DNA of 64,000 nucleotides from Emergomyces orientalis. Its lineage: Eukaryota > Ascomycota > Eurotiomycetes > Onygenales > Ajellomycetaceae. Below are positions 49,822 to 61,743 of this stretch, piece after piece. Under the pieces are notes generated by a model that searched no databases, was not told the DNA's origin, and worked only from the letters and a program-made list of their open reading frames with translations. How positions within the stretch are numbered: the stretch's first letter is position 1; each line of letters opens with the position of its first letter. Location of the stretch: assembly GCA_002110485.1 (NCBI GenBank), contig MOWL01000051.1, forward strand, positions 186,001-250,000, read 5' to 3'. The translations under genes and the position numbers were made by a program.

Positions 49822-51486
49822 TTTCTCTCAGCGCAGAGGTTTCAACTGCCTCACCATCTCCCACATAGGAGAGGAAGCAAACGGGGCGAATTCCTCTGAT
49901 CCCTGAATCCTCCCTGAGACTGCTGACGCGTCCGTCCTCATCGGAAAGCCACCTGGAGGTCGATAACCGGCGCGCTGCACCAATCGCATATGGCTATCGC
50001 CAATTCCAACCCTGAACATGTCGAGCATGCAATCCTGACGAAACCCCCCAACCCCCCCCACCCCCCTTTGGTCCGACCTGCAGGCGTACACCGATGCCAA
50101 AAAAGAAGTGCGGCAATTTTGCTATTGGCTGGGGAAAGGAAATGAAGCAGTCTGCCTTGGTGGGTCAAAGGGCGATGCAACCCTCCATCACTCAGGGCTC
50201 AGCAAGCACTCCGGCTCCAGGAGGCTCGCCCGCTGGTCTTCCCCGTGGCCTCAATCGATCGTCGCCTGTTGCTTTTCCGCACAGATCTCCACGGACGGAA
50301 AGCGTCCCAAGACAACAGAGTACGGGAGAACATATCGACCGGATAAAACCGCAAGAAAAAAGAGAAAAAGAGAGGGCAGGAGCGGAAACTCTCAAAAATT
50401 AAAATAAAAATAAAAATAAACCATTGGCAATCTGCGGCTCACAGTCGCCGATCGTACAACACGGCGAAGGCCATTGCCATTGCAACATGGCTGCAGATAC
50501 CCCAGCAGCCTAGACTCCAGATCAAGCGAAGTAACACCGCGAGGGGCGGCGTGGATGGCTCAGAAACCAATGAAGCAGCAGCCCGCAAGGTCGTCAGAAG
50601 ACAACCGCTCGGCGACTCCGCGGGCGCAGGAAGAAAAAACGGGCGAGGGCCGGGTAAGACGGCACCGTCTCCCTGCAGGGGGGAGGGGGCAGTGCTTCCA
50701 GGCGCGAGCGAGCGAGCACGAGAGAAAGAGAAAGAGGGAGAGAAAGAGGGAGAGAGAGTGTGTGGTCGTTGCGAGGGCGCGGGACGGGTTTTTATAGATC
50801 GAGCGGCCGGCCGTTGAAGCGGCGTGAGAGGGCGCAAAAGCGGCGAGAGGGCACGCCATCCCCGAAGCGGCAGCACTGCCGCCGCAACGGGCCTAGCGCA
50901 TGAGCTGGACCAATGACGACCGGGCTCGGCGGGCTCGGCGCCCCGCTAACCGGCACAAAAGATACTAAGAATATAAAAATATAATTAACAAAAATAGTGA
51001 AGCTGCGTTAAATATATATATAGAGAGAGAGAGAGAGCTAAAATGAACACATCGGCGAAAGCCAGCCAACCAGGCACATATGAGGGACAGACAGGGTTAA
51101 ATTAAACGGATGATATGGATAGCCTCTCCTCTTTCTGTCTTTTGGTGGAACGCAGAATTCAATCAGAGGCAAAGTGAATTAAGGATGAAATGAAAATAAA
51201 GAACCCCATCTCCGGGAAGAGACAAGTAAGTTTTCAGTTGCCAAAATAACGTTAAAAATAAAAATGAGAACGCCGCCATCATACATACATTCCGCAGACG
51301 CAGGCTGATATCGACAAACTTAAAAGAACTTTGGAAACGGGAATTCTCTATTTTGGAATATAAAACTGTAAATCCGCATCCCGACATCTATTCCGCAGAG
51401 TCCCTGGTGCATTTTATTCCACTAGATATAGAAAAACATGAAAAGGAACAGGAAGAAGATAAAGAAAAAGAAACGCACACGTCTCT
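49822..51486. other. GC-rich intergenic region with simple repeats
   Basis: Contains an (aataaa)n run near 50400-50420, a (gaga)/(ggga) purine tract at 50720-50760, a (ga)n/(ta)n run near 51012-51035 and C-runs near 50050. Long ORFs around 50439-50876 follow from high GC and purine bias and show no protein-like features. Confidence 0.45.
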
Positions 51487-52389
51487 CTACTCCTCCTTCG
51501 CGCCACCCCTCCATGTCTTCTCCGCAGACTCCACACTGGCCCTATCCTTCTTCACCTCGCCCTGGCCCATGCCCATGAAGCCGCCAGTAGCTTTCCACGG
51601 CCTCTCCAAGTCGCCCTTGGCTGGCTTTCCAAACAAATGGACCTTAACTAGGTTGCCCTCGAGCGCGGTCTTGACCGGTATGATAGACTGGATCACGAGC
51701 GGGTTGGTGTACTTGAAGTACAGGTGCATCACGCACATCATGCCAACACCCATCAGCTGGCCTTTGAGCAGGCTGCGGAGCTGCTGTTTGTCATAGTCCT
51801 GGACGGTGGTGATGACGGGGCGGGGTTCCTCTTGCGAGCCCATTGGCGCCGGCTCAACGTATTTGAGGGTTTTGAGGTCTGTTTTGGGAAGATATGCGCC
51901 TTGTTAGAAAAATGTATGTCGCGGGAAACCTCTGGGGGGGTGGTATGCGGGGAATAAGTGCGCGGAGGCGGAGAAGTCGACGAACCTTTCTTCTTGTTTA
52001 TTTGCGATCGCACATACATGTATAGCCCCAGGATAAAGATGTTGGAAGCGATATACATGGTGCGCACGCCCAGGAGCACGGTAGGGTTATCGAAGGGGAT
52101 TTTCTTCGAGACCTGCATCATCACTAGGATGACGACCAGGTTTGTTCTGTTTTTGGGTTGGAAGGTTAACAGATTAGCCCTTAACAGTTTCCTCTATTTT
52201 GCCTCCAGGAGACACAAGAGACTGATAGCTGTAGGGACAGGACAGGAGAATCATATCACAAAGCCAATGAAGGGTGCTCTCTTAGGTAAAAGCGCCCCCT
52301 ACATTTTGCTTCATGAAGCCGAAAACGAGCACGAAAGCGAGAGTGAAAAGAGAAGTGAGAGCGGCTTACATTTGCGGGTTAATAGCCAT
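51487..52389 (-). CDS. pho88: Pho88/Snd3 endoplasmic reticulum protein
   Basis: Three exons (52370-52389, 51986-52146, 51487-51878) give a 190-aa protein, the normal length for the family. It begins MAINPQITNLVVILVMMQVS, has two membrane segments (NLVVILVMM; TMYIASNIFILGLYMYV) and contains the family signatures LKTLKYVEP, TTVQDYDKQQLRSLL, MHLYFKYTNPLVIQSI and VKVHLFGKPAKGDLERP. Yeast Pho88 (Snd3) is an ER membrane component of the SRP-independent targeting pathway, first found through phosphate transport. The gene is intact and is the only clear housekeeping gene in the window. It marks core-like DNA next to the TE-rich tract that starts about 400 bp away. The start is fixed by the 20-nt first exon ending in a good donor (gtaagc). 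Confidence 0.95.
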
Positions 52390-52989
52390 GATGAAGAGTT
52401 AGTTGGAGGGAGAGATATGGGAGACGAATTATTGTAAGGGAGAGGAAGAGGGGTGTGTGTTGCTCAGGAATGGGTGAAGGTAGTTGGATGCTTGTGTTGC
52501 AAACGAATTGTCGCCGCGATGAATATTTTCCTGTAGGGAGGCTTGGGAACAGGTAAGAAAACCAAAAGTCTAAGCAGAAGAACCTTTATCGACAGCTGGC
52601 CCCAAGTAAGTGTCAGATGGGTTTTCATTCCTTACTTTCTGAGACTACACGTCAGCTGACCCCTCGCGTAGCTCAGCTGACTACGCTAGTGAAAGTCACA
52701 TGACTTGGCGATTTCTGTTAGATGGGTTCTAACTGTGCCAAGCGCTACTGACTACCATTAGTGAATGCGCCACAGTGTACGGAAAACTACACTGTATAGA
52801 AAATATTTTGAATATCATCAATTTTCATTCTTAAATATTTATTAATCATCATAAATATTTATTAATCATTATAAATATTCTTTTTTATTGTGTATGAATA
52901 TACTTCACTTGAAAAGCTCTGGACCTCATCAAAATATATCTTTTTCAATTATGGTTATTTCATGATTGCATACAAGTTTCAGAGAGATG
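52390..52989. other. Transition from core-like to AT-rich DNA
   Basis: The pho88 promoter side, then from about 52790 sharply AT-rich sequence (aaatatttattaatcat repeats near 52835-52880). No gene. Confidence 0.5.
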
Positions 52990-55440
52990 CAGAGAGCATC
53001 AGCTCAATCTCACAGCTTCAGACATCATGATTGAAGTGTTGGATGCTGATGGTGATGAGGTGGATATAGATGCGCACACAGTCACAATGCATATCAGAAG
53101 AGAAAATGCAGAAGAAACAGAGATTGTCAAGCAATATAACAGCAGCACTACACATAATTACTGATGCTCTTAGAGAGGGTGAGAAGGATAAAGAGATGAA
53201 CAAGAAAGAACTGATATATATTCAGAAAGTATTAAAAGTAGTTGACAAGCTTAAGAAGAAGCTGCTTGATAGTGCACTTAGCAAGCTGAAAAGTGTAACA
53301 AGCACACTTCAGTAAAAGAAAAAGTGTGTCAAGCAGAATAATGAGAATATCTGAGCAAGAGTTACAGCTTTTAAGAAGTCTCTGATGAAGATAATAACAG
53401 AGTGTGCTTTGAGAGAGATTGTGATATCACAACACAACTGTAATATAATTTCAGAGACAGAACATACATCAGAGACAATAGTCAAGAAGATCAATGAAGC
53501 AATCAAAGATATATTCACTGATAAAATAGTGACAGCATGATACATGCTCAGTGATGATCTGGTGTTGATTGCAGACACACCTAGCATGAAAGCTGAACTG
53601 GCCAGAAATAATGTATAAATGAGAAAATAAGATGAAAAGACACATATAAAAAAGAAAATGTATACAGTACTAATCAAGAGTGCACTCTTGAAGACAGTTG
53701 ACTGAAATGACTCAGTTAAAATAATCAAGAATATCTACAGACAGAACTCAACACTGAGATGCAGAGTATTAATTCATAAGACTGCAAAAAGACTACTAAA
53801 ACAACAGAAGCTATATGAAAGTATTATAATACATGTAGCAACATCACAGCAAACAAACACACTAGTGAAAGAAGGTCTTATTCTAGAGAATGAATACTAT
53901 ATGACAGAGATCTTTCATAGAGAGGCCCAGGTCACTTAATACTACAGCTATCATTAGTATGAATATATTGCCAAATACTGCTACAAAGGGGAGGTGTGCG
54001 CGCACTGTGCAGTAAAAGATTATACTGACAGAAACTGCTCTACACTGGCTAAGAGAGAAAAAGCAAGCTACTATAACTGTGAAGATAGTCACTCAGCTTG
54101 ATTCAAAAACTGCTCTGAATGACACTTAGTGATCAATCTGGCCAGAGAGGCCCTTAAGAATCACTCAGAGCAGTTTAAAGTGTAGAGTCTGAATGAGAAG
54201 AACTGAATCATCTCTAGAAAATGAAGCAGACTCATGCATGAGAAGGCCTTCAGCAGTCAACAGAAAATGAACAGATCTACAGATATAGTAAGAGCAAAGA
54301 CAAGACAGAGAGACTTCATGAGTGAGTATATACAAATTAATCAGTTGAATAACACACAGGACATGAACATGCATGAGTTGTGAGAGAACAGCTTCATATA
54401 CTGCAATACAATGTATATAACTCTGTCAAGATGATGAATGCATTACTGATCAAGTCTGAAATGATATTAAACTATGATATTATCACATTACAAGAGCTCT
54501 GAATACATGAAAAGACAGAAAAAGACATCACTTACTCTGTAAACTGTGAATTCTGACAGATGAGCATGCAGAATGAGAAAGCCAGAGTGAAATTTCTAAT
54601 TAACAAGAAGCTAGCAGTGATGGCATGAAAAGTGAAAATAATATCAAGCTTTATAATTATATTAACACTTCACACCACATGTGGCCTGGTCATAATACTG
54701 AATGTCTATGCAACCCCACCAGGCAGTTACACAGCCATACCGGAGGGCTCCCCGATCCATCAGCTTCAAGTGATGGTGGAGGGGGTGAAGACCACACTAC
54801 AAGCACAACATGAAAGACTGAATGCATAACAAGCACAGACTGTAGTGCTGGAAGACTTCAACATGCATCACACACACTGGGGAGAAGAGTGTGTGGTGTG
54901 CAACTTTAACATGATCTGAAAGCTCATTGCACAGATCAATGCATTGAGGCTTCAATTGGCCACACCGAAGAGGAAAATCACATGAAAAGATCATGACAGT
55001 GTGAAAATCACTCTGAATTTAATCTTTGTGTCAGAGAGTCTGAGCACTGAAATAAGCAAGTGTGATGTAGTAAGAGAGACAGACATGGCCTCAGATTATC
55101 TATCAGTAGTCACAGTTTTAGCAGTGAGACCAATCACTGCACAAAGAGAAAGATGAAACTGAAAGAATGTTGACTCAACACAACTGTAAAGAGACTATCA
55201 GAAGCTGAGATACTGCACAGTCTTCACATTCACATTGAAAATTAATAAGTATGTGCAGTATCTCAGTGAGTTCATCAATAAGCTTGCAGCTAAACATGTC
55301 AAGAATGCACATATCTGTGAATATAGCTGCTTCTGATGGTTCACCAGAGTGACAGAGACAGTATATAAGTACAAGCATATTTTAAGAAGCTATGAAACGG
55401 AGGATAAGACGGAGAGTGAAGCTAGCATAATATGCACATA
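52990..55440 (+). mobile_element. Decayed Tad-like LINE (ORF1 and endonuclease part of ORF2)
   Basis: ORF1 traces at about 53030-54190 end in zinc-knuckle remains (VCAHCAVKDYTDRNC, then HSA-stop-FKNC). From about 54390 the frame shows the AP-endonuclease of ORF2: LQYNVYNSV, IITLQEL, then VVLEDFNMHHTHWGEE (the GDFNxHH motif with Gly changed to Glu). It fades at about 55440 before any reverse transcriptase. The frame is cut mainly by TGA where Trp is expected. It is 3'-truncated and non-functional. Confidence 0.75.
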
Positions 55441-56502
55441 TATAGGGAGGAATTAATATATATAGAGATATATGGTATTGTGGTCTGTGTGCTCTGAGCT
55501 CTGCTCTAGCTAAATATCTATGGGTTTTCCATGGCTATTTATACCCGTGAATCCATCTTAGGCTGCCCAACAACTATTCATCAATAATATGAGTGATTTA
55601 CATGCTATATTGATCGTATCGTGATATTCTCAGCTGAATACCTCTGACTTTGTAGAAAAATCAATGTAATGGTGAATATATTAAAGATCGGCGAAGATGA
55701 GGGCGTATTTGGTGGAGATTCCATCAGAGTTCGCCGTGTGGCAATTAGTGTGGCAATTGTATGTCTTAGCCAACGAATGTGTGGCGATAATCTCATGTTT
55801 CACAATTAGTTTATGTTGAAGTCCTGGGCTTTCTAGTACAGACTAGTGCCCCGCACACCACCTATATCTGCAACTGGATAGCTCTGCCAATAACAACTCA
55901 GACGTCCAACAGTTAAATATTAATCATGTGTCATGTAATCGACGTGTCTAGTGAGCTCATGCCTGATTAAAATATCATTGTTGGCAGTTCAAGGCATTGT
56001 CAGGAGGTCAGCTATCTTATCCTTCATCCTTCAGACATACATTTAATTGAAGTATCGCTCGGCATATCAATGAAGCATTGATGAAATGAAGAAATCAATC
56101 ACTGATTCAATATCTTTATCTGTGGAGGTATCTGTGACACTTTCTATTGATCAATCTTTTAGTTGCATCTTCCAGGATGTCTATGAACTGCCAGAGTGTG
56201 TAGAATCTATTTCATTCTGTGAATACATGCTGTGTGGATGACCAGAAGAATCTTCATTGATTGAGACCATGTTTTAGTCTGAGAAACATCAACTCTTTGA
56301 CTTAATACTCTGCTTCTTAATTAAATATCTTGCAGATGGATAAACTTCCGCTACTACAGTTTGGTGAGAAACGGGCGAACAGGAGGACATTGAACAAGAG
56401 AATGACATGACTGAACAGAAGAGTGACAGAGCTGCTTTGACAGTGAGAGATGTAAGAATTACTACACAATTTTATCTAGTCACTCATCATCAAGCATCAA
56501 CA
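55441..56502. repeat. AT-rich sequence containing a dispersed repeat (55811-55912)
   Basis: The part 55811-55912 (tttctagtacagactagtgc, then ccccgcacacc and cagacgtccaaca) matches 43390-43487 in the same orientation. The rest shows no gene or recognised element. Confidence 0.55.
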
Positions 56503-56582
56503 TTGACTTTGTAATTTGACACATTACCCAGAAATCGGTTAGTTGACATAGGTTGGTTTGACCTGTGCCTGTTGCAGGTTTA
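56503..56582 (-). repeat. Dispersed repeat, inverted relative of 18226-18290
   Basis: The reverse complement contains ggcacaggtcaaaccaacct and atgtcaactaaccg, as at 18.2 kb. Confidence 0.55.
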
Positions 56583-56759
56583 ATGGACGTCCTGAGGTAC
56601 AGATATTGATATCTATAGTCATACTTTTTAGAAGTTCATGGTCTAGGTAGAATTAATCATGGAATTATATAAAATATTTGCTTCTGGACGGTGTAGCTAA
56701 TGTAATCACATCAAATCAAATGATGTTAGATCATATGTGCTGGCTTTGACTGAAGAACA

Positions 56760-57050
56760 AATTCTAGTCAATCATCAGACTGCTGTTTGCTGACTATTTG
56801 TATCAATTCATCTCTGTTCATCAGATACTTTCATCTTCTATATTTCAATAATGTTGCTGTTGTTTTTCACAGTTTCTCTAATCTGAAGGCTCAGCTGATT
56901 GCATAGTTCTCTTCTTGAGCAGTGTCTCAGCCTAGCGGACTTGATGCATGTGCTGCGAGTCAGGAGCTCAACTTGCATCATGATATTCTTGAGGCTATTT
57001 GACACTGTAGAAGAGTTTCATTTGCTTGACTAAGCTGGCCAGAAGTGCGC
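56760..57050 (-). pseudogene. Heavily mutated relic of the 22-kb orphan gene
   Basis: The plus strand reads tttcacagttt ... ctcagctgattgcatagttc, then tcttcttga. This aligns with 22345-22400 (tttccacagttgtcctggcc, then cagttggttgcatggttctcttcttgg), covering the intron border and second exon of that gene. Differences are mostly G to A or C to T at GG/CC. No open frame remains. Confidence 0.5.
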
Positions 57051-57479
57051 CACAACACTCACAATGAGATTGTTACAGATCAACAATTGTTGAATGAATA
57101 AAGCATTGACTGTTATTATTGAGAAGAGAATAGCTGATTCTGACAATTATTTACAGAATTCTGCTTTTGAGTGACTATGTGATTGCATCATTCATCTCAC
57201 AAGTGCAATTCTACAGTCTGGAGTGATTCATATTGGTTGATGGCTGTGCACAGATTTGATCTATCACATTCTTTTTAGAATCACGTCATGACTAATGGCT
57301 ACAATCAAAGCTGTGGAAGAGATGAACTTTCAGCAAGCTATAAATATCACTGTCTCATGAACTCAGATCTCTTTTCTTATCTTTTTAAATGATGAATAGA
57401 CAGTCTAAGACAGTGCAGTGAACACAGCATTTTGATATTTACATGTCAAAACTAGACACTGAAAGACAATGAGAGACAG

Positions 57480-59612
57480 TTCACTGCAAGTTCAATTGTG
57501 AAATCTTCAATTCAATGACAAGCTGGACCTGGTTGACACAGTAGACAAGCTTCAATTGCAGGGAATCAGTCACTACATTTCTCTTCCACAACTGATTATC
57601 TGCAGGGATCAGTCATTCAGAAAGAGTTCTGTGCTGAACATCATCTCAGAAATTCCCTTTCTGACAAAAGACCACCTGTGTACGCGGTTTGCTACCAAGA
57701 TGATACTGCAAAGAACAGTAATAAAGAGCATTTCAATGTCAATTGTTTCTAGCCAAGATTGTCCTGAAGCTGAATGTGAGCAGCTAGCTCAATTCCGGGA
57801 GTCACTAACTGCTCTAGATGACATACCCATTCTGATCAACAGTGTCAAAGATGCAATAAAGCTTTTCACAGTGAATAATGCATTTTTCAATGATGTTCTT
57901 CAGATCAAGATCTTGGGGCCAAATTGACCTCACTTGACAATTGTCAATCTTCCAGGCTTGATCCACTCCAAGAACAAGATTCAGAAAGCAGCAGACATTG
58001 ACCTTGTTCAGTGACTAGTGCAGTCTTACATGTCAAATCTCTGTAGTATAATCCTGGCCGTCATGTCAGCCAAAAATGATTATGCGAACCAAGTGGTCCT
58101 CAAGCTGGCCAGAGACATCAATTCAAAAGGCATAAGGACTCTGGGTGTGATCACAAAGCCAGATACTCTGCCCATGGAATTCAAGAGTGAGAGTGCTTTT
58201 GTGGCCCTTGCAAGAAACAAGAATGTCTATTTCCATCTCAGGTGACATGTTTTGAAGAACAGAGATTATGAAACACACCACTGCAGCACAGATGCCCACA
58301 ACCTTGCAGAGGCGCAATTTCTCTTCTCTGGGGTGTGGAATGACCTCTCTCCGGGGTCTGTGGGAATCGTCGCTCTATGGCAGTGGCTCAGTCAAGTGCT
58401 TCTGAACCAGATTGGAAACAAGCTGTCTCATCTGGCAGCAGAGATTGAGTTCAGCATAGAGCACTGCTGTGTCGAACTCTTGCACCTCAGTGAAAGCCGC
58501 GGCACTGTGAACAAGCAGCAGCTCTACCTTCTCCATATCAGCCAGTTCTTTCAATCGATGGTCAAGGCAGCAGAGGGTGGCTTCTACAGGGACGGAATCT
58601 TTGGCGACACCCGCACCGCTGACAGTTACTGCATGTAATTTTGTGTGATAGTCCAGAACCTCAACCTCAAGTTCACGGATACAATGCGAAGAGCTGGTTG
58701 TCACTGCAAGATCATCAATGACACTGCTCTTGACACTGGAGAAGAAAACAGGACAGTCATGAGAACAGAATATCTTAATGAGATTCACAAGCTGCTCAAA
58801 CATAGTCAAGAGAGAGAGCTCTCTGACATGTACAATCTGCTCACTGTCAGTGAGCTGTTCTACGAACAATCTACCCTGTGGGAGACATTGGCTTGGAAGC
58901 ACATGAACTTAGTATGGAAGAGTGGTGTTGCATTTCTGGACCTTCTGGTTGGCAAACTGGCAGATGTAGACACAGCGGAGGCTCTCTGTCATGAGGTCAT
59001 CCATCCCGCGATAAGCATGCTTCAGCAAGGTTTGAACTGTAAGTTGAAGAAGATCATCACATCTTTCCAGACTGGCCATCTCATCACCTACAATCACTAC
59101 TTCATGGAAACAATTCAAAACATCAGAAAGAGTAGACTTCAGTCTGAGATGCAGAAGAAGCTGATACACTTCTTCAGTGTGAAGAACTCTGTCACTCTTG
59201 AGAGATTTTCTGTAAAGAAGATGACATTGTCAAGCCTTGTCAAGACATTAGCAACGCGTAATGAGGCAGACATGGACTGTTATATCTGCTTGAAGATTTT
59301 TGATTGCATGAAAGTATACTATAAGGTGAGAATTGGTCTCTCAACTCATCAGACTGACACTTATCTATATTCTTCTGTAGATCACAATGAGAATTTTCAT
59401 TGATAATGTTGCAGTGCAGTGCATGAAGAGCAAGCTCATCAGCAAACTCAAGCATATACTTTCATCATCATGAATCATTCAAATGGATGCCTCTCAGATT
59501 GAGAGAATTGCAGCTGAGTCTACTCAATCTCTGAATCAGCGCGAGAGGGTGTCATGAAAACTCACAATTCTGAAAATGAAAGCTGAGATATACAAGCAGT
59601 TCATGAATTAAA
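57480..59612 (+). pseudogene. Dynamin-like GTPase, mutated
   Basis: Dynamin-family order is visible throughout. DKLDLVDTVDKLQLQGI is the first helix, then SLPQLIICRDQSFRKSSVLN is the P-loop region (family consensus GDQSSGKSS, so both Gly are lost), then FLTKDHLCTRFATKMIL (switch I). HLTIVNLPGLIHS is the DxPG region with Asp to Asn, and VITKPDTLP is the G4 motif. HVLKNRDYETHHCSTDA and the stalk (GGFYRDGIFGD) follow, with a GTPase-effector-like C-terminus (IERIAAESTQSLNQRERV). Three TGA codons and one TAA interrupt the frame; one TGA (before HVLKNRDYE) replaces the family Trp. The stretch 58.3-58.65 kb keeps CpG and CC far better than the rest. Non-functional as a GTPase. Confidence 0.8.
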
Positions 59613-59959
59613 TCTCAATTAGTATGTTCTGCACTTCTCATTGTCTAAGGCTTAGGCTGATCAGTTCAGACACATTACAACACCATCAGTGGCTGGTCAA
59701 GAGAGTCAAATATTCAGAGGCTGAAGAGAATGAGTTCATTGCAGATAATATATGAAATGATGAAATTATTCTTGAGCCTGACTCAGTCAGTGATTCATTT
59801 CTGTCAACAGAAATGTGAAGATGTTCATCTGGCAATTCTTCAGAAACTCTATTCTCAACTGATGCCAGATTAGATGTGATGCAGTACAAAAATGTTCAAC
59901 AGAAAGTGCTGAATAAGTCAAAGAAGAAGAAGTCCTCAAAAATCAGAAGATTGCAATAT
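59613..59959. other. AT-rich, no gene recognised
   Basis: Between the dynamin relic and the Gypsy integrase. Only short ORFs. Confidence 0.4.
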
Positions 59960-60683
59960 TTATAAAGTAAACACAGCATGAAAAAAGTGTTGATATAGTC
60001 TGCTAAAATTTCTGCTTATATCAGATTAAATATGAAGAGAAATCTTCATTAACTTCATTGTAAAACTTTCAGAGTCTGATGAATTCACTAATATTATAGT
60101 GATCACAGATTATCTGAGCAAGAGCATGATAATTGAACTCTGTAAAAAAAATAGATACTGAGACACTAGCTGATGTCTTTATCAACTGCTTCTATAGAAA
60201 GTATGGTGTGCTGTCAGCTATAGTCTCAGACCATGAAACACAGTTTGTTGAGACTCTTTGATTACATGTATATAAAAAGTTAAATATTATCAGATATCTC
60301 TTCACAGTCTATCACTCAGAGATAGATGAGTTCACAGAATAAGTAAATTAATCATTGAAAATCTATATCAGAAAGTTCACAAACTTTGCACAGAATAACT
60401 GATCAGAATGTTTAGCATCTGCTGAATTAATTATGAATGATAGAGACTCAGTAATTACTGATATAAGCTCATTCTTCTTACTGTATAAATATAATTTAGA
60501 TCTGTTATAGTTGAAAGAGAATACTTCAGTCTCTGAGATTTCTCAGAACTTAATTGAACAAGCAGAATTAATTCTAGCAAAGCTAAAAGATGCAGCAATC
60601 TGAACTCAGACTTCAATGACAAATGCTCAGCAGAAACAAGAACTTCAGACTAATCATCATCAAGATATCACTCTGAAATACAG

Positions 60684-60789
60684 CCCGGTGGCGTAGCGGT
60701 TAACTACGCCGCCATGGCACCCCTGTTTGGCGGCCTTCCCCCCGGGGAATGAATGCCAAGAGGGTGCAGGTTCGATTCCTGCGAGGGCC
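60684..60789 (+). ncRNA. tRNA-like pol III promoter head of the SINE-like element
   Basis: A strong D-arm-like hairpin (ggcgtag/ctacgcc), a B box and a T-arm (gcaggttcgattcctgc) are present. A and B boxes are about 70 bp apart, longer than in an ordinary tRNA, and no clear anticodon stem was found. It is therefore a tRNA-derived head, not a functional tRNA. Confidence 0.6.
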
Positions 60790-61743
60790 TCATTAACCAA
60801 TTTCCACTGTTAAATCACAAAACAGTACCGGGGACCCCCGGGTGCACTATAGCGAATCATCGTCAAGCTTAAGGTGCCAGCTCGGGGGATCTTGGGCGCT
60901 AATTCTCACTGATCTTGTGGGCTAACCCCCCGGGCGTTTCAAGTTAGATCAGTACTAGTTTAGTGGTCTAGGACACCCGCAGGATAGCGAATCATCGTCA
61001 AGCTTAACTGGCCAAGGGACTCACCCCCACTATTCTAGGCACCCACCTCCGGGGAATTGACAGATAAAAACCATCCGATTAGGACACCCTGGGCCTAGCA
61101 AGGACCTAGGTGAGAAGAGGCCTAGGCGCCCTTAATAGGTGGTTAGTGCAAGCAAGACCATGACGGCCAATTGGTAGGCTGGAATGCTGAGATTGGCAGC
61201 CGGAAGGCTAGAGGCTTTAACTAGAATTAGATAGCTTTGGTGTTATTCTTAGTGGTTCTAATTAGGTAGGCTAGTTAAGAGCCTAGTTGGGCGGCGGTAT
61301 TATGGGGGGAATGATAACCTCTATGATGGCTCGAGAGGACAGACGCGGTGGTCAGTTATATAGAGTGTTAAAAATATGTATATAGCTTAAGGTGTAAACT
61401 GCAGAGGTTTGTCCTGTAGATCTTTTATTTCCTTTGTATTCATGTCATGAGTTATTTTGTCAATCATTAATTTATTTTCTTTGTAATCACTTGAAAATTA
61501 TATGTAAAAAGAGAATATAAATAATCTTTAAAGATATTTATAAAAAAATTAAAAAAAAAGGAAAAATCAATTTGCTGACTATTCTGGGCTGGAATTCAAG
61601 TATTGCAAGTGCTATTTGTTTGAAGTAAAAATGTATATTAATTAGTTTTAAAGTTAGAAAAATCCTGAGACTCTTTGAGTCTCAGATAGATATCATAGTC
61701 TCTGACTGCATATATCTATAATGGAAGAATAATAATAATAATA
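60684..61743 (+). mobile_element. tRNA-headed SINE-like insertion with 14-bp target duplication
   Basis: A GC-normal head with pol III promoter boxes: A box tggcgtagcgg (60689-60699) and B box ggttcgattcc (60769-60779), within a tRNA-like unit whose ends gccc/gggc can pair. The body (60790-61380) carries the word tagcgaatcatcgtcaagct twice (about 60851 and 60984). An AT-rich 3' part follows, ending in (aat)n. The whole is bounded by actctgaaatacag at 60670-60683 and 61744-61757. The Gypsy reading frame resumes after the second copy. Confidence 0.8.

Noticed and set aside
50439..50876. 145-aa minus-strand ORF in GC-rich DNA
   Set aside because: Composition is explained by purine tracts and high GC; no domain, no promoter and competing ORFs on the other strand.
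53309..54374. Hydrophobic minus-strand ORFs in the AT-rich tract
   Set aside because: They are reverse-complement shadows of the LINE ORF1 remains, rich in Leu/Ile/Phe from A/T bias.
60684..60789. Functional tRNA gene
   Set aside because: A and B boxes fit, but their spacing is too long, the anticodon stem is missing, and the unit is the head of an inserted element.
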